Shown in pieces: positions 8,826-17,052 of a stretch of 39,339 nt of DNA. Under the pieces are notes generated by a model. It was not told where the DNA came from. It ran no database searches and was given only the letters and a program-made list of their open reading frames with translations. The stretch lies in NCBI GenBank assembly GCA_028692955.1, contig JAQUWH010000011.1:1-39339 (forward strand), in the 5' to 3' direction. Origin of the DNA: Clostridia bacterium (GTDB lineage Bacteria > Bacillota > Clostridia > TANB77 > CAG-465). Positions within the stretch are counted from its first letter, which is position 1, and each line of letters starts with the position of its first letter. Made by a program: the position numbers and the translations under genes.

Positions 8826-10298
8826 ATGGAAATTGGTTTTGATAATGATAAATATTTAAAAGTACAAAGTAAAAAGATTAAAGAAAGAATAGAGATGTTT
8901 GACAGCAAATTGTATTTAGAATTTGGTGGCAAACTTTTTGATGATTATCATGCTAGTAGAGTATTACCTGGTTTCAAACCAAATTCTAAAATAGAAATTT
9001 TAAAGCAGTTTAAAAATGATGTGGAAGTGATATTTTGCATTAATGCAAGGGATATAGAAAAGAAAAAAATAAGGGCCGATTATGGGATTACCTATGATAG
9101 AGACTTACTAAGGTTAATTGGTGAACTTAGGAATCTTGATATCTATGTTAGTAGCGTTGTTGTTACGTTATATAGTGGACAAGCTAGTGTAGAAAAATTT
9201 AGAGAAGAGCTAGAAAAAATGAAGATAAAGACATATCTTCATACACCAACCAAGGGATATCCAACAGAAATTGATACGATTGTTAGTGAAGAAGGCTATG
9301 GAATGAACGAGTATATTAAGACTACTAGGAAGCTTGTAGTAGTAACTGCTCCAGGCCCTAATAGCGGAAAACTTGCTACTTGCTTATCCCAACTATACCA
9401 TGAGTATAAAAGAGGTATAAAAGCAGGATATGCCAAATTTGAAACATTTCCAGTATGGAATTTGCCACTTCATCATCCAGTTAATGTTGCTTATGAAGCT
9501 TCAACGGCTGACTTAAAAGATGTTAATATGATTGATTCTTTTCATTTAGATAAATATGGTGTTAGTGCAGTTAATTATAACAGAGACATTGCAACTTATC
9601 CAATTCTTAAAAACATTTTATTTAAAATAACAGGTGAAGATATTTATCATTCACCAACTGATATGGGGGTAAATACAGTGAAAGATTGTATTGTAAATGA
9701 TGAAATCGTACAACAAGCTGCTTGTGATGAGATTATTAGAAGATATTATGCTGCTTTATGTGATCACAAACAAGAAAAAGTAGATGATGAAACACCTAAA
9801 ATTATTAAAGTGTTAATGAATGAATTAAACATTACAAGTGAAGATAGGGACGTGATTTTACCAGCACTTAGAAAAGCTGAATTGGAAGATAAGGAAGTAA
9901 TCTCCTTAAAACTGCCAAATGGAAAAATTATTACCGGTAAACAGACGGATATATTGAGTCCTTCTAGTTCATTAATTATTAATGCTATCAAGGAATTGAC
10001 AAAAATACCAGATGAGATGTATTTACTATCACCATCTGTGCTAGATCCGATTCTAAAGTTAAAAGAAAAAACAATTTATAAAAAATCGACTCATTTGAAT
10101 TTACAAGAAGTGTTAATCGCACTTAGTATTTGTTCTGTCACTAATTCGATTATTGTAAAAGCATTAAATAATATTGACAAACTAGAAGGTTGTGAAGCGC
10201 ACTCAACTTATATGGTAAAAGAGGATGAATTAAAAATTCTTAAGAATCTAAAAATCAATTTAACATGCGAACCAATTTTTCCAAGTGATTTATCTTAA
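8826..10298 (+). CDS. DUF1846 family protein of unknown function
   Basis: 490-residue soluble protein matching the DUF1846 family, which is widespread in Bacillota and uncharacterised. The N-terminal GFDNDKYLKVQSKKIKERI block is characteristic. A glycine-rich, P-loop-like stretch APGPNSGK (residues 175-182) is preceded by a hydrophobic strand (VVVT). It does not match the strict Walker A pattern because the spacing is short. Conserved-looking blocks FETFPVWNLPLHHPVN and SPTDMGVNTVKDCI lie mid-protein. GGGGTGAAGGT gives a strong ribosome binding site before the ATG at 8826. It is followed 74 nt later by a separate promoter and the response regulator gene. No reaction is assigned. Confidence 0.85.
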   Translation: MEIGFDNDKYLKVQSKKIKERIEMFDSKLYLEFGGKLFDDYHASRVLPGFKPNSKIEILKQFKNDVEVIFCINARDIEKKKIRADYGITYDRDLLRLIGELRNLDIYVSSVVVTLYSGQASVEKFREELEKMKIKTYLHTPTKGYPTEIDTIVSEEGYGMNEYIKTTRKLVVVTAPGPNSGKLATCLSQLYHEYKRGIKAGYAKFETFPVWNLPLHHPVNVAYEASTADLKDVNMIDSFHLDKYGVSAVNYNRDIATYPILKNILFKITGEDIYHSPTDMGVNTVKDCIVNDEIVQQAACDEIIRRYYAALCDHKQEKVDDETPKIIKVLMNELNITSEDRDVILPALRKAELEDKEVISLKLPNGKIITGKQTDILSPSSSLIINAIKELTKIPDEMYLLSPSVLDPILKLKEKTIYKKSTHLNLQEVLIALSICSVTNSIIVKALNNIDKLEGCEAHSTYMVKEDELKILKNLKINLTCEPIFPSDLS

Positions 10299-10314
10299 TT
10301 TGTAAAACAGAGAC

Positions 10315-10343
10315 TTTACATTATTTTGTTTTCGTGCTATCAT
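10315..10343 (+). promoter_or_regulatory. Promoter of the response-regulator gene
   Basis: TTTACA (10315-10320) and TATCAT (10338-10343) are separated by 17 bp, with an extended TGC just before the -10 box. Confidence 0.65.
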
Positions 10344-10372
10344 ATATAGTAATAATAGGGAGTTTGATATAA

Positions 10373-11404
10373 ATGGTAAAATATGAGGAAATTATAAAAA
10401 ATATAAATATACTACTTGCTGATGATGACGAAGACTATATGATGATGACATATGCCTTCTTAAAGCAATTAGGATACAATGTAGACAAAGCTTATGACGG
10501 AAAAAAAGCACTTGAAATGTTACAAACAAATAAGTACCAAATTACACTATTGGATTATTTTATGCCTGAATTAAATGGTGAAGAAGTAGTCAATAAGATA
10601 AGAGAAACCAATAAAGAAATCATTATCATATTACAGACTGGCTTTTCTGGTCAAAAACCACCAATAGATACTATGCAAAAATTAAATATACAAAATTATC
10701 ATGATAAAACAGAGGGAATTGATAGATTAAACCTTGAGCTAATATCAGCCGTAAAAATATTTAATCAACAAAGTGAAATTGAGCTAACTAAATATAAAAC
10801 AAAAGCAATCGGTGAACTGATTTATGGTGTAGCGCAAGAAATTAAATCAAATTTACTTTCTGTTGGAGCTAGCATGGAATATACGAATATGTTAATACAA
10901 AATAATGGAAAAGAAATCGACAATGATAAAATTGAAAAGCTAAATAAATTCTATACCAATAATAAGGAATCGTTATTAAGAGTAGATAAGGTACTTTCTT
11001 CTATTATTAATCAATCAACCGAAAATACAGATTACGTGATGACGGATAAAGATGTAATGGAAATTATTTCCTTAATATTAAAGAATGAGGCACAAGTAAG
11101 AGGAATTGAACTTGTAAGTAGAATTTCTTTGAAATCTGATAGTTATATTAAAGGTGGAATTAATGACACTATATTTATTGTTTGCGAAATTATAAAAGAA
11201 CTAATGGAGTTAGAAGCAAAAGGAAATAAAATTGAACTTGTTTTAACGGAAGATGAAGAATATTGGTACTTTAATATCACAAATGGTAAAGTTTCTGCTA
11301 TATCGCCATCACAATATTATATATTAAATAAAGTGGTTATTTCCATTGAAGGAACTAATATTTATAGAGATGATAATAAAATTGTGATATCTATTAAGAA
11401 ATAA
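10373..11404 (+). CDS. Response-regulator receiver fused to degenerate histidine-kinase-like half
   Basis: 343 residues. Residues 11-130 form a receiver domain with the acidic pocket D17-D19, phosphoacceptor D61 (LLDYFMPELNG), T89 and K112. Residues 143-175 (AIGELIYGVAQEIKSNL) match the dimerisation/phosphotransfer helix of histidine kinases, but the phosphoacceptor His of the usual AHEI is Gln155. The C-terminal part vaguely resembles a kinase ATPase domain without N- and G-box glycine motifs. The protein probably receives a phosphoryl group and does not autophosphorylate; it has no DNA-binding domain. No partner kinase is adjacent. GGGAG lies 10 nt before the ATG. Function unknown; a signalling adaptor is inferred. 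Confidence 0.85.
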   Translation: MVKYEEIIKNINILLADDDEDYMMMTYAFLKQLGYNVDKAYDGKKALEMLQTNKYQITLLDYFMPELNGEEVVNKIRETNKEIIIILQTGFSGQKPPIDTMQKLNIQNYHDKTEGIDRLNLELISAVKIFNQQSEIELTKYKTKAIGELIYGVAQEIKSNLLSVGASMEYTNMLIQNNGKEIDNDKIEKLNKFYTNNKESLLRVDKVLSSIINQSTENTDYVMTDKDVMEIISLILKNEAQVRGIELVSRISLKSDSYIKGGINDTIFIVCEIIKELMELEAKGNKIELVLTEDEEYWYFNITNGKVSAISPSQYYILNKVVISIEGTNIYRDDNKIVISIKK

Positions 11405-11413
11405 ATGGTTATT

Positions 11414-11444
11414 AAGAGTTAAAGGAAAGGCTTTAACTCTTTTT
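11414..11444 (+). terminator. Terminator of the response-regulator gene
   Basis: Perfect 11-bp stem AAGAGTTAAAG (11414-11424) with CTTTAACTCTT (11431-11441), a 6-nt loop, and a T tail to 11444. Confidence 0.85.
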
Positions 11445-11467
11445 CTATGGATAATATGCAATTTATA

Positions 11468-11496
11468 TTGAAAAAGCCAAACTTATATTATATAAT
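11468..11496 (+). promoter_or_regulatory. Promoter of the phosphoesterase/UDPGP unit
   Basis: TTGAAA (11468-11473) and TATAAT (11491-11496) are separated by 17 bp. Confidence 0.75.
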
Positions 11497-11532
11497 TATC
11501 TTACGATAATGTTAATGAAGTGTGGTGAATGA

Positions 11533-12354
11533 ATGGAAAAGATAGCGATTTTATCCGATGTGCATGGGAATATAACAGCTTTGAATGCCGTATTAGAGGA
11601 TATAGAAAAAAGAGAAATTAAAAAAATATTTTGTTTGGGAGATAGTACAGCAAAGTTACCAAATTCTGATTTAGTGATTGACTTATTAAAAGAAAAATGT
11701 GAGGTTGTATTAAAAGGAAATTGTGAGGTTGTATTAAAAGGAAATTGTGATGAAAATATAGCTCATCCTAATATTGCAAAAGGAAGATTTTGGACTAGAG
11801 ATAAAATAGGAGAAGAACGAGCTAACTATCTATATCATTTGCCTGTTATGCATGAATTTTACTTGAGTGGTTATTTGATAAGATTATTCCATGCTTCACC
11901 ATTTAGTTTATATCATATATTTAATCCCATTTTTAAGAATAGGTGTAATAGATATGAAAATAGGCAAATTGACGACTACAATTGCTTATTTGAAAATACA
12001 AAATTTATTGGTAGAAACCAAAATGATGAAATTCCTGATGTAGTTGGTTATGGTCATCTCCATACTCCTAATCTTTTTAGATATGGAGATAAAACTATTT
12101 TTAATCCTGGCAGTGTGGGAGCATCATCTGAAATGAAAAATAATAGTAATCAAACGAATACATCAAAGTTTTCTACAGTAGCATCATATATGGTATTAGA
12201 AGGTGAATACGGTGCAAAAGAATTATCAGCTTTATCGTTTCAACTGGTTCGACTTTCTTATGATATACAAAAAGAAATTGAAAATATAGAAAAATCCGAT
12301 ATGCCTGGTAAGGAAGATTCCATTAGAATGTTAAAAACAGCTTCGCCTTATTAA
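11533..12354 (+). CDS. YfcE-type metallophosphoesterase with duplicated active-site segment
   Basis: Calcineurin-like phosphodiesterase of 273 residues. Metal motifs: D9-x-H11 (SDVHGN), GD near residue 36, GNCD, a His in LFHASP, and GHLHTP near residue 175. The striking feature is a perfect 24-bp tandem duplication (11701-11748) that repeats EVVLKGNC at residues 57-64 and 65-72, so the GNC part of the GNCD metal motif occurs twice. The paralogue at 19173 has a single copy. GGTGA precedes the ATG at 11533. The pyrophosphorylase gene starts 20 nt after this stop, implying cotranscription. Substrate unknown; cyclic nucleotides or phosphomonoesters are typical of the family. The duplication may lengthen a loop and alter activity. 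Confidence 0.88.
   Translation: MEKIAILSDVHGNITALNAVLEDIEKREIKKIFCLGDSTAKLPNSDLVIDLLKEKCEVVLKGNCEVVLKGNCDENIAHPNIAKGRFWTRDKIGEERANYLYHLPVMHEFYLSGYLIRLFHASPFSLYHIFNPIFKNRCNRYENRQIDDYNCLFENTKFIGRNQNDEIPDVVGYGHLHTPNLFRYGDKTIFNPGSVGASSEMKNNSNQTNTSKFSTVASYMVLEGEYGAKELSALSFQLVRLSYDIQKEIENIEKSDMPGKEDSIRMLKTASPY
11701..11748 (+). repeat. Perfect 24-bp tandem duplication inside the phosphoesterase gene
   Basis: Positions 11701-11724 and 11725-11748 are identical. The repeat is a multiple of three and inserts eight residues next to the metal-binding GNCD motif. Confidence 0.97.
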
Positions 12355-12374
12355 GTAACAAAAGAGGGAGAAAA

Positions 12375-13619
12375 ATGAATAAATATAGAAAAGTCGTAAA
12401 ATTACTGAAAAAATATGACCAAGAGCATTTATTGTTATTTTATGATAGTTTAACAAGTGATGAGAAAAATATATTATTGGACCAAATTATTCGTATTGAT
12501 TTTGAAAAGCTACTTTTGTTATACCATGACTATCAAAAAGAGGTTCCATTTTCGAATTCCGTCATTGAACCTTTAGAATATATACAAGAAAATATGATTG
12601 AATCCGATATACAATTAAAATATATCAAAAAAGGAGAACAGATGATATCATCTGGTGAACTTGCTGTTGTGACTTTAGCTGGTGGACAGGGAACAAGACT
12701 TGGGTTGAAATTACCAAAAGGTTGTTTTGAAATTGAAACAGAACCAAGAAAATCGTTATTTCAAATACAATGTGAAAATTTACAAAGAGCAAATGCAAAA
12801 TATAACACAAAAATACATTGGTATATCATGACAAGCCCTGATAATGATGAAGTAACACAAAAATATTTTAATGATAAAAACTACTTTGGGTATCCAAAAG
12901 AAAAGATCACTTTTTTTAAGCAGAATACATTACCAGTAGTTGACTATCATGGAAAACTGATTTTAGATAAACTATACAAAGTAAAAGAAGTATCTAATGG
13001 AAATGGTGATGTATTTATCTCTTTGAAGGAAAACGGATTCATAAAAAAAATGGAATTAGAGGGAATAAAATATGTTCATATTTCTGGTATAGATAATGTG
13101 ATACTAAAAACAGTTGATCCGCTACTGATCGGTTTGTGTAGTAGTGGTAATTACAAGATTTCCTCTAAAACAGTGACAAAAAATGAAAATGAGTCAAATG
13201 AATGGGTATTTGCTAGAAAAGACGGGAAACCTTCTATTGTTTCAAGTAAAAGAATAACAGAAGAAATGAATGAATTAAAAGATGAAGAGGGAAGATACAT
13301 ATATAGAGAAACAAACATTTTATCACATTTGTTTTCATTAGAAGCCTTAAAATATTGTAGTAATTTAGAGCTACCATATCATTTGGCAGAAAAGAGAAAT
13401 GATTACATTAATGAAGAAGGCGTAAAAGTAATGCCAAGAATTCCCAATACATATAAATTTGAGCAATTTATATTTGATTCTTTTAGTTATTTTGATACCA
13501 TGCTTTTATTAAATGTTAAAAGAGAAGAAGAATTTGCTCCTATTAAGTCCTTTACCGGAGAACAAACTCCAGAAAAAGCATTAGAATTATATTTACAAAA
13601 AGAAAGAAATAGAAATTAA
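12375..13619 (+). CDS. UDPGP-family UDP-sugar pyrophosphorylase (UDP-GlcNAc type)
   Basis: Nucleotidyltransferase joining UTP with a sugar-1-phosphate. At 414 residues it resembles the eukaryote-like UDP-N-acetylglucosamine pyrophosphorylase branch rather than bacterial GalU or GlmU. The nucleotide-binding loop LAGGQGTRLG is at residues 101-110, followed by LPKGCFEI. Later blocks are YIMTSP, FFKQNTLPVVD, and a GNGDVFISL/GIKYVHISGIDNV pair around residues 215-240 that contacts sugar and metal. The usual VDN is here IDN. The start at ATG 12375 has AGAGGGAG upstream, 20 nt after the phosphoesterase stop. Choice between GlcNAc-1-P and Glc-1-P cannot be settled from the sequence. A cell-wall or glycan precursor role is inferred. 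Confidence 0.88.
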   Translation: MNKYRKVVKLLKKYDQEHLLLFYDSLTSDEKNILLDQIIRIDFEKLLLLYHDYQKEVPFSNSVIEPLEYIQENMIESDIQLKYIKKGEQMISSGELAVVTLAGGQGTRLGLKLPKGCFEIETEPRKSLFQIQCENLQRANAKYNTKIHWYIMTSPDNDEVTQKYFNDKNYFGYPKEKITFFKQNTLPVVDYHGKLILDKLYKVKEVSNGNGDVFISLKENGFIKKMELEGIKYVHISGIDNVILKTVDPLLIGLCSSGNYKISSKTVTKNENESNEWVFARKDGKPSIVSSKRITEEMNELKDEEGRYIYRETNILSHLFSLEALKYCSNLELPYHLAEKRNDYINEEGVKVMPRIPNTYKFEQFIFDSFSYFDTMLLLNVKREEEFAPIKSFTGEQTPEKALELYLQKERNRN

Positions 13620-13640
13620 ATTTTCTATTTCTCTTATTTT
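13605..13640. terminator. Bidirectional terminator, UDPGP and Smr genes
   Basis: AGAAATAGAAA (13605-13615) pairs perfectly with TTTCTATTTCT (13622-13632), overlapping the upstream stop codon. T-rich flanks occur on both strands. Confidence 0.75.
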
Positions 13641-14086
13641 AAATAAGCGATCGTAACACCATAACTTCCTTCGAAGTAGTCAGCAAGCTCATACTTTTGA
13701 ACATATGGACTTTCTTTTAAATATGTATGAACTGCTCTTCTAAGTATGCCGCCATGTCTTCCATGTATAATCCTAATTCTTTTTTCTTTGTGAGAAATTG
13801 CATCACTAACGAATTTATCTAGATTATCTAAGGCAATTTCAACTGTTTGATGCCTTAACATAATTTCATTATTAAAAGTATCATTGCTTAATGTATATTG
13901 TATGGCTATCGGCTCTCGAGTGGGAAGTACTCTTGAAGATAGTCTAATTTTATCTTTACTTATTACTAAAATATTATGGTTTGGCAATATTTCCACTGTA
14001 TATAATATATCTTTTTTATTTTTTCTTATAATTTTACCAATTAAATTAGTATCAATTATTTCAATTAAATCTCCATTTTTAAACAT
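13634..14086 (-). CDS. Stand-alone Smr-domain protein
   Basis: About 150 residues. The N-terminal half carries a KOW-like beta segment (FKNGDLIEIIDTNLIGKIIRK). The C-terminal half is an Smr (small MutS-related) domain with the LRHQTVEIALDNLDKFV helix and the IIHGRHGGILR nuclease/binding loop. It resembles the C-terminal end of MutS2 without the ATPase. Smr domains bind or nick branched DNA or RNA, including collided-ribosome mRNA. The leading LDLHG motif is here IMLRHQ, so catalytic competence is uncertain. Two starts are possible: ATG at 14098, nearly at the predicted transcription start, and ATG at 14086 with GGATGG 8 nt upstream, which is preferred. It may alternatively be a truncated mutS2. 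Confidence 0.82.
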   Translation of the reverse strand: MFKNGDLIEIIDTNLIGKIIRKNKKDILYTVEILPNHNILVISKDKIRLSSRVLPTREPIAIQYTLSNDTFNNEIMLRHQTVEIALDNLDKFVSDAISHKEKRIRIIHGRHGGILRRAVHTYLKESPYVQKYELADYFEGSYGVTIAYLK

Positions 14087-14106
14087 TTTTTTAACCATCC
14101 AAAATT

Positions 14107-14135
14107 ATTATACCACAAAATATATAATTTATCAA
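14107..14135 (-). promoter_or_regulatory. Promoter of the Smr gene
   Basis: On the minus strand, TTGATA (14135-14130) and TATAAT (14112-14107) are separated by 17 bp. The predicted transcript would start within a base or two of the ATG at 14098, which favours the internal ATG at 14086 or leaderless translation. Confidence 0.75.
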
Positions 14136-14160
14136 TTTTAAAAAAATGATATACATTAAG

Positions 14161-14200
14161 AAAAAAATAAATGATGCAATCGTTTATTGCACCATTTATT
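14161..14200 (-). terminator. Terminator of the WG-repeat gene
   Basis: On the minus strand, AAATGGTGCAAT and ATTGCATCATTT form a 12-bp stem with one wobble, a 5-nt loop and a run of T. The hairpin overlaps the stop codon. Confidence 0.8.
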
Positions 14201-14615
14201 CGTCTAAAAACCAATCATAACTGACTAAATTGCCATTGGTATCGATAAAATTCCAAAATCCGTATCTGTCTGAAACAATTGCTAAACCATTTTCAAAATT
14301 TTCAGCTTTGAAAAAATTCCGTTTTGAAATAAGCATACCCTCTTGATTAATAAAATTCCAAAGACCGTTTTTTCTTTTTACTTTATAGGGAGCTTTGGAT
14401 AAATCAGGAGTAGTACGATTTTTAACTACAATAAAATTTTCCTTACTAATCAATTCACCTTGTTCATTAATTAAATTCCAAAATCCTGATTTCGGTTCAA
14501 CATAGGCAAATCCATTTTTAAAAGAGTCAGCATAGTAAAACCAATCTGTTCCAATAAGAGAATTTTGATTGGAAAAATTAAATTTTCCGTCTGCCCTCTT
14601 TATCCGAGTATACAT
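14196..14615 (-). CDS. Small WG-repeat protein
   Basis: 139 residues built of repeated WG/KWG-type units: GFWNLINEQGELIS, GLWNFINQEGMLIS and GFWNFIDTNGNLVS, plus a degenerate first unit (KFNFSNQNSLIG). These are spaced by FKNGFAYV or FENGLAIV strands. WG repeats form beta structures thought to mediate binding; no catalytic residues are present. No signal peptide is visible, so it is probably cytoplasmic. AAGGAGG lies 9 nt before the ATG at 14615, and a near-consensus promoter lies upstream. WG proteins are usually longer, so this may be a short paralogue. The binding partner is unknown. Confidence 0.88.
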   Translation of the reverse strand: MYTRIKRADGKFNFSNQNSLIGTDWFYYADSFKNGFAYVEPKSGFWNLINEQGELISKENFIVVKNRTTPDLSKAPYKVKRKNGLWNFINQEGMLISKRNFFKAENFENGLAIVSDRYGFWNFIDTNGNLVSYDWFLDE

Positions 14616-14650
14616 ACTTGATGACCTCCTTATATATTATTGATATCAAC

Positions 14651-14678
14651 ATTATATCATGTTTTGAAATTATGTCAA
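14651..14678 (-). promoter_or_regulatory. Promoter of the WG-repeat gene
   Basis: On the minus strand, TTGACA (14678-14673) and TATAAT (14656-14651) are separated by 16 bp, with an extended TGA before the -10 box. Confidence 0.8.
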
Positions 14679-14784
14679 TATTTGTGCTTGTATAGCCATA
14701 TATTAAAACTTTGCCTTCAACTCATCGTATCTTATCATACTAATAAAGTGTATCGTATTTTCACAAAAATTTCACATAAAAGTA

Positions 14785-14817
14785 TTTACTTTTAAATATT
14801 TCTGTGTTAGAATATTT
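14785..14817 (+). promoter_or_regulatory. Promoter and possible MarR operator
   Basis: TTTACT (14785-14790) and TAGAAT (14808-14813) are separated by 17 bp, with an extended TGT before the -10 box. The arms AAATATTTCT (14794-14803) and AGAATATTT (14809-14817) form an imperfect inverted repeat over the -10 region. That is a plausible autoregulatory operator for the MarR protein encoded next. Confidence 0.45.
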
Positions 14818-14848
14818 CTTATTGCGAAATAATTTGTCAGGAGGTAAA

Positions 14849-15310
14849 ATGATGCAAAATAATAATCTAGCCAATGAATTAATGAATTTATTTACTAGTA
14901 TAAAAACACAAGAATTTCATAAAATGATAAAAGTTGATAGTTATACGCATAATGAAAAATTGGTGTTATTTATTCTATACGATTTATATAAAGAATCAGG
15001 TGAAAACAAAATTATGTTATCTGCTTTAAGGGATAAAATAAGGCTGGCACCCTCTACAGTGACGCCATTAATTGCCACACTAGAAAAAGATGGTTTAATT
15101 GAAAGAGTGATTGTAGAAGAAGATAGAAGAAATATATACTTAAAACTATCGAAAAAAGGTATCAAATATACCAATGAAGCCCATACCAATTTATATAATA
15201 CGATTAATGAATATATTATTTATATGGGTGAAAATGATACCAAGGAGTTTATAAGATTGTTATTAAAAACGCAAACCTATTTCAAAGAAAGGATTGAAAA
15301 GAATATATGA
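14849..15310 (+). CDS. MarR-family transcriptional regulator
   Basis: Winged-helix regulator of about 153 residues. The DNA-binding part is clear: LRDKIRLAPSTVTPLIATLEKDGLIERV, then the wing EEDRRNIYLKLSKKG. N- and C-terminal helices form the dimer interface. The start at 14849 (or ATG at 14852) was chosen because AGGAGG (14839-14844) lies 4 or 7 nt upstream; the longer frame from 14804 begins inside the promoter. Its stop overlaps the ATG of the ABC exporter by 4 bp (ATGA). Such MarR-exporter units are normally repressed by the regulator and induced by a drug or ligand. The ligand is unknown. Confidence 0.92.
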   Translation: MMQNNNLANELMNLFTSIKTQEFHKMIKVDSYTHNEKLVLFILYDLYKESGENKIMLSALRDKIRLAPSTVTPLIATLEKDGLIERVIVEEDRRNIYLKLSKKGIKYTNEAHTNLYNTINEYIIYMGENDTKEFIRLLLKTQTYFKERIEKNI

Positions 15311-17052
15311 AAAAAACATTTAAATATTTAAAACCATTTATACCTATGATTATAATTGGCGTTGTATTAACTTTTGCACAATCAATGCTTAGCCTAAATT
15401 TACCTACTTTAATGTCAGATATAGTCAATAATGGTATTGTTGGTCAAAGTATAGACGAAGTATTAAAATATGGTAGTTATATGCTGTATGTAACGATTGG
15501 ATTTATGGTATGCGCTATTGGAGCAACATTCATCGCTTCAAAAGTTTCTGCTGGATTTGCTAATAAATTAAGAAATGCAGTATACAGTAAAGTTCAAAAA
15601 TTTTCTTTATCAGAATATAAAAAAATATCTACTTCATCATTAATTACAAGAACTACAAATGATGTAACGCAAGTTCAACAATTAACTTTGATGTCAATGC
15701 GTATGATGATACAAGCTCCACTGATGTGTATTGGTGGTATTATTATGGCATTATCTATGAATAAACAATTATCGTTGTTATTTATCGTAGTTATTCCATT
15801 ATTGTTAGTTGCAATCGTAATGCTTGCTAAAAAAATACTTCCTTTATTTACAAGTTTACAAAAGTTTACAGATAGAATTAACCAAGTAATAAGAGAAAAA
15901 TTAACTGGTGTTAGAGTAATACGTGCTTTTGGTTCACAAGCATATGAAGGAAAAAGATATGATAAAGCAAATAAAGACATATATGATGTTTCTTTAAAAG
16001 CATCTTATAGAATGGCAATCCTTATGCCAGTAGTGTTATTTGTAATTAACGTATCAAGTGTTGCTGTTGTTTGGTTTGGTGCTCATTTAATTGGTGACGG
16101 AGCTATGCAAATTGGTGACATGATGGCATTTATGCAATATGCAATACAAGTATTATTTTCAATACTTGCTGTAACAATGTTATTTGTAATGATACCTAGA
16201 GCTATGGTTTCAGTAAAGAGAATTAATGAAGTATTAGGAACAGAATCTAGTATTGAGGATAAAATAGAACTTGTTCCAAATGAAAAATTTACAAATCCTG
16301 GTGAAATTGAATTTATTAATGCCACTTTCCAGTACTTAGATGGTGATGAACCGGTTTTAAGTGACATGAACTTTAAGATAAAAAAAGGAGAAACAGTTGC
16401 TATATTAGGGGGAACTGGTTCAGGTAAAACAAGTCTTTTAAGTTTGATTATGAGATTCTATGATATTACGAGTGGAACAATCAAAATTGGTGGTGTTGAT
16501 ATCAAAGAAATACCACTTGAGCAATTAAGAGATATGATGGGATATGTTCCACAAAAAGCAATGTTATTTTCTGGAACAATTGAAAGTAATATTAAATATG
16601 GTAAGCAAAATGCAACTGAAGAAGAGATGATAAGAGCTGCAAAAATATCACAAAGCTATGATTTTATCAGCTCATTAGAAGAGCAATTTAATGCTCCTGT
16701 TTCACAAGGTGGAACTAACTTCTCTGGTGGTCAAAAACAAAGGTTATCTATTGCAAGAGCAATTGTAAAAGACCCAGCAATTTACTTATTTGATGATAGT
16801 TTTTCTGCACTTGATTTCCAAACAGACAAAAAATTAAGAGATGCACTTTCTGAAAATGTAAAAGGTGCCACTATTGTTATCGTAGCACAACGTGTTAGTA
16901 CTGTTTTGAATGCTGATAAAATATTATTTATTGATGAAGGAAAAATAATCGCACAAGGTACCCATAAAGAACTATATAATTCTTGTGAAGAATACAAAGA
17001 AGTCGTTCTGTCACAGATTACAGAAGAGGAGGCGATAAACGGTGGAAAATAA
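15307..17052 (+). CDS. Heterodimeric ABC exporter, degenerate-site subunit (BmrC/EfrA-like)
   Basis: 581 residues: six transmembrane helices (about 1-300), then a nucleotide-binding domain. Walker A is GGTGSGKTS near residue 369, the signature is FSGGQKQR near 471, and Walker B is IYLFDDSFSALD near 492. The catalytic Glu after Walker B is Asp, which is the hallmark of the subunit carrying the non-canonical ATP site in type IV heterodimeric exporters. Its intact FSGGQ motif would complete the active site of the partner. It overlaps the marR stop by 4 bp, and the partner gene starts 11 bp before its own stop, so translation is probably coupled. Multidrug or lipid-like substrate export is inferred from the family. 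Confidence 0.93.
   Translation: MKKTFKYLKPFIPMIIIGVVLTFAQSMLSLNLPTLMSDIVNNGIVGQSIDEVLKYGSYMLYVTIGFMVCAIGATFIASKVSAGFANKLRNAVYSKVQKFSLSEYKKISTSSLITRTTNDVTQVQQLTLMSMRMMIQAPLMCIGGIIMALSMNKQLSLLFIVVIPLLLVAIVMLAKKILPLFTSLQKFTDRINQVIREKLTGVRVIRAFGSQAYEGKRYDKANKDIYDVSLKASYRMAILMPVVLFVINVSSVAVVWFGAHLIGDGAMQIGDMMAFMQYAIQVLFSILAVTMLFVMIPRAMVSVKRINEVLGTESSIEDKIELVPNEKFTNPGEIEFINATFQYLDGDEPVLSDMNFKIKKGETVAILGGTGSGKTSLLSLIMRFYDITSGTIKIGGVDIKEIPLEQLRDMMGYVPQKAMLFSGTIESNIKYGKQNATEEEMIRAAKISQSYDFISSLEEQFNAPVSQGGTNFSGGQKQRLSIARAIVKDPAIYLFDDSFSALDFQTDKKLRDALSENVKGATIVIVAQRVSTVLNADKILFIDEGKIIAQGTHKELYNSCEEYKEVVLSQITEEEAINGGK

Noticed and set aside
14804-14848. Upstream extension of the MarR protein
   Set aside because: The ATG at 14804 lies inside the promoter and lacks a ribosome binding site; AGGAGG at 14839 supports 14849 or 14852.
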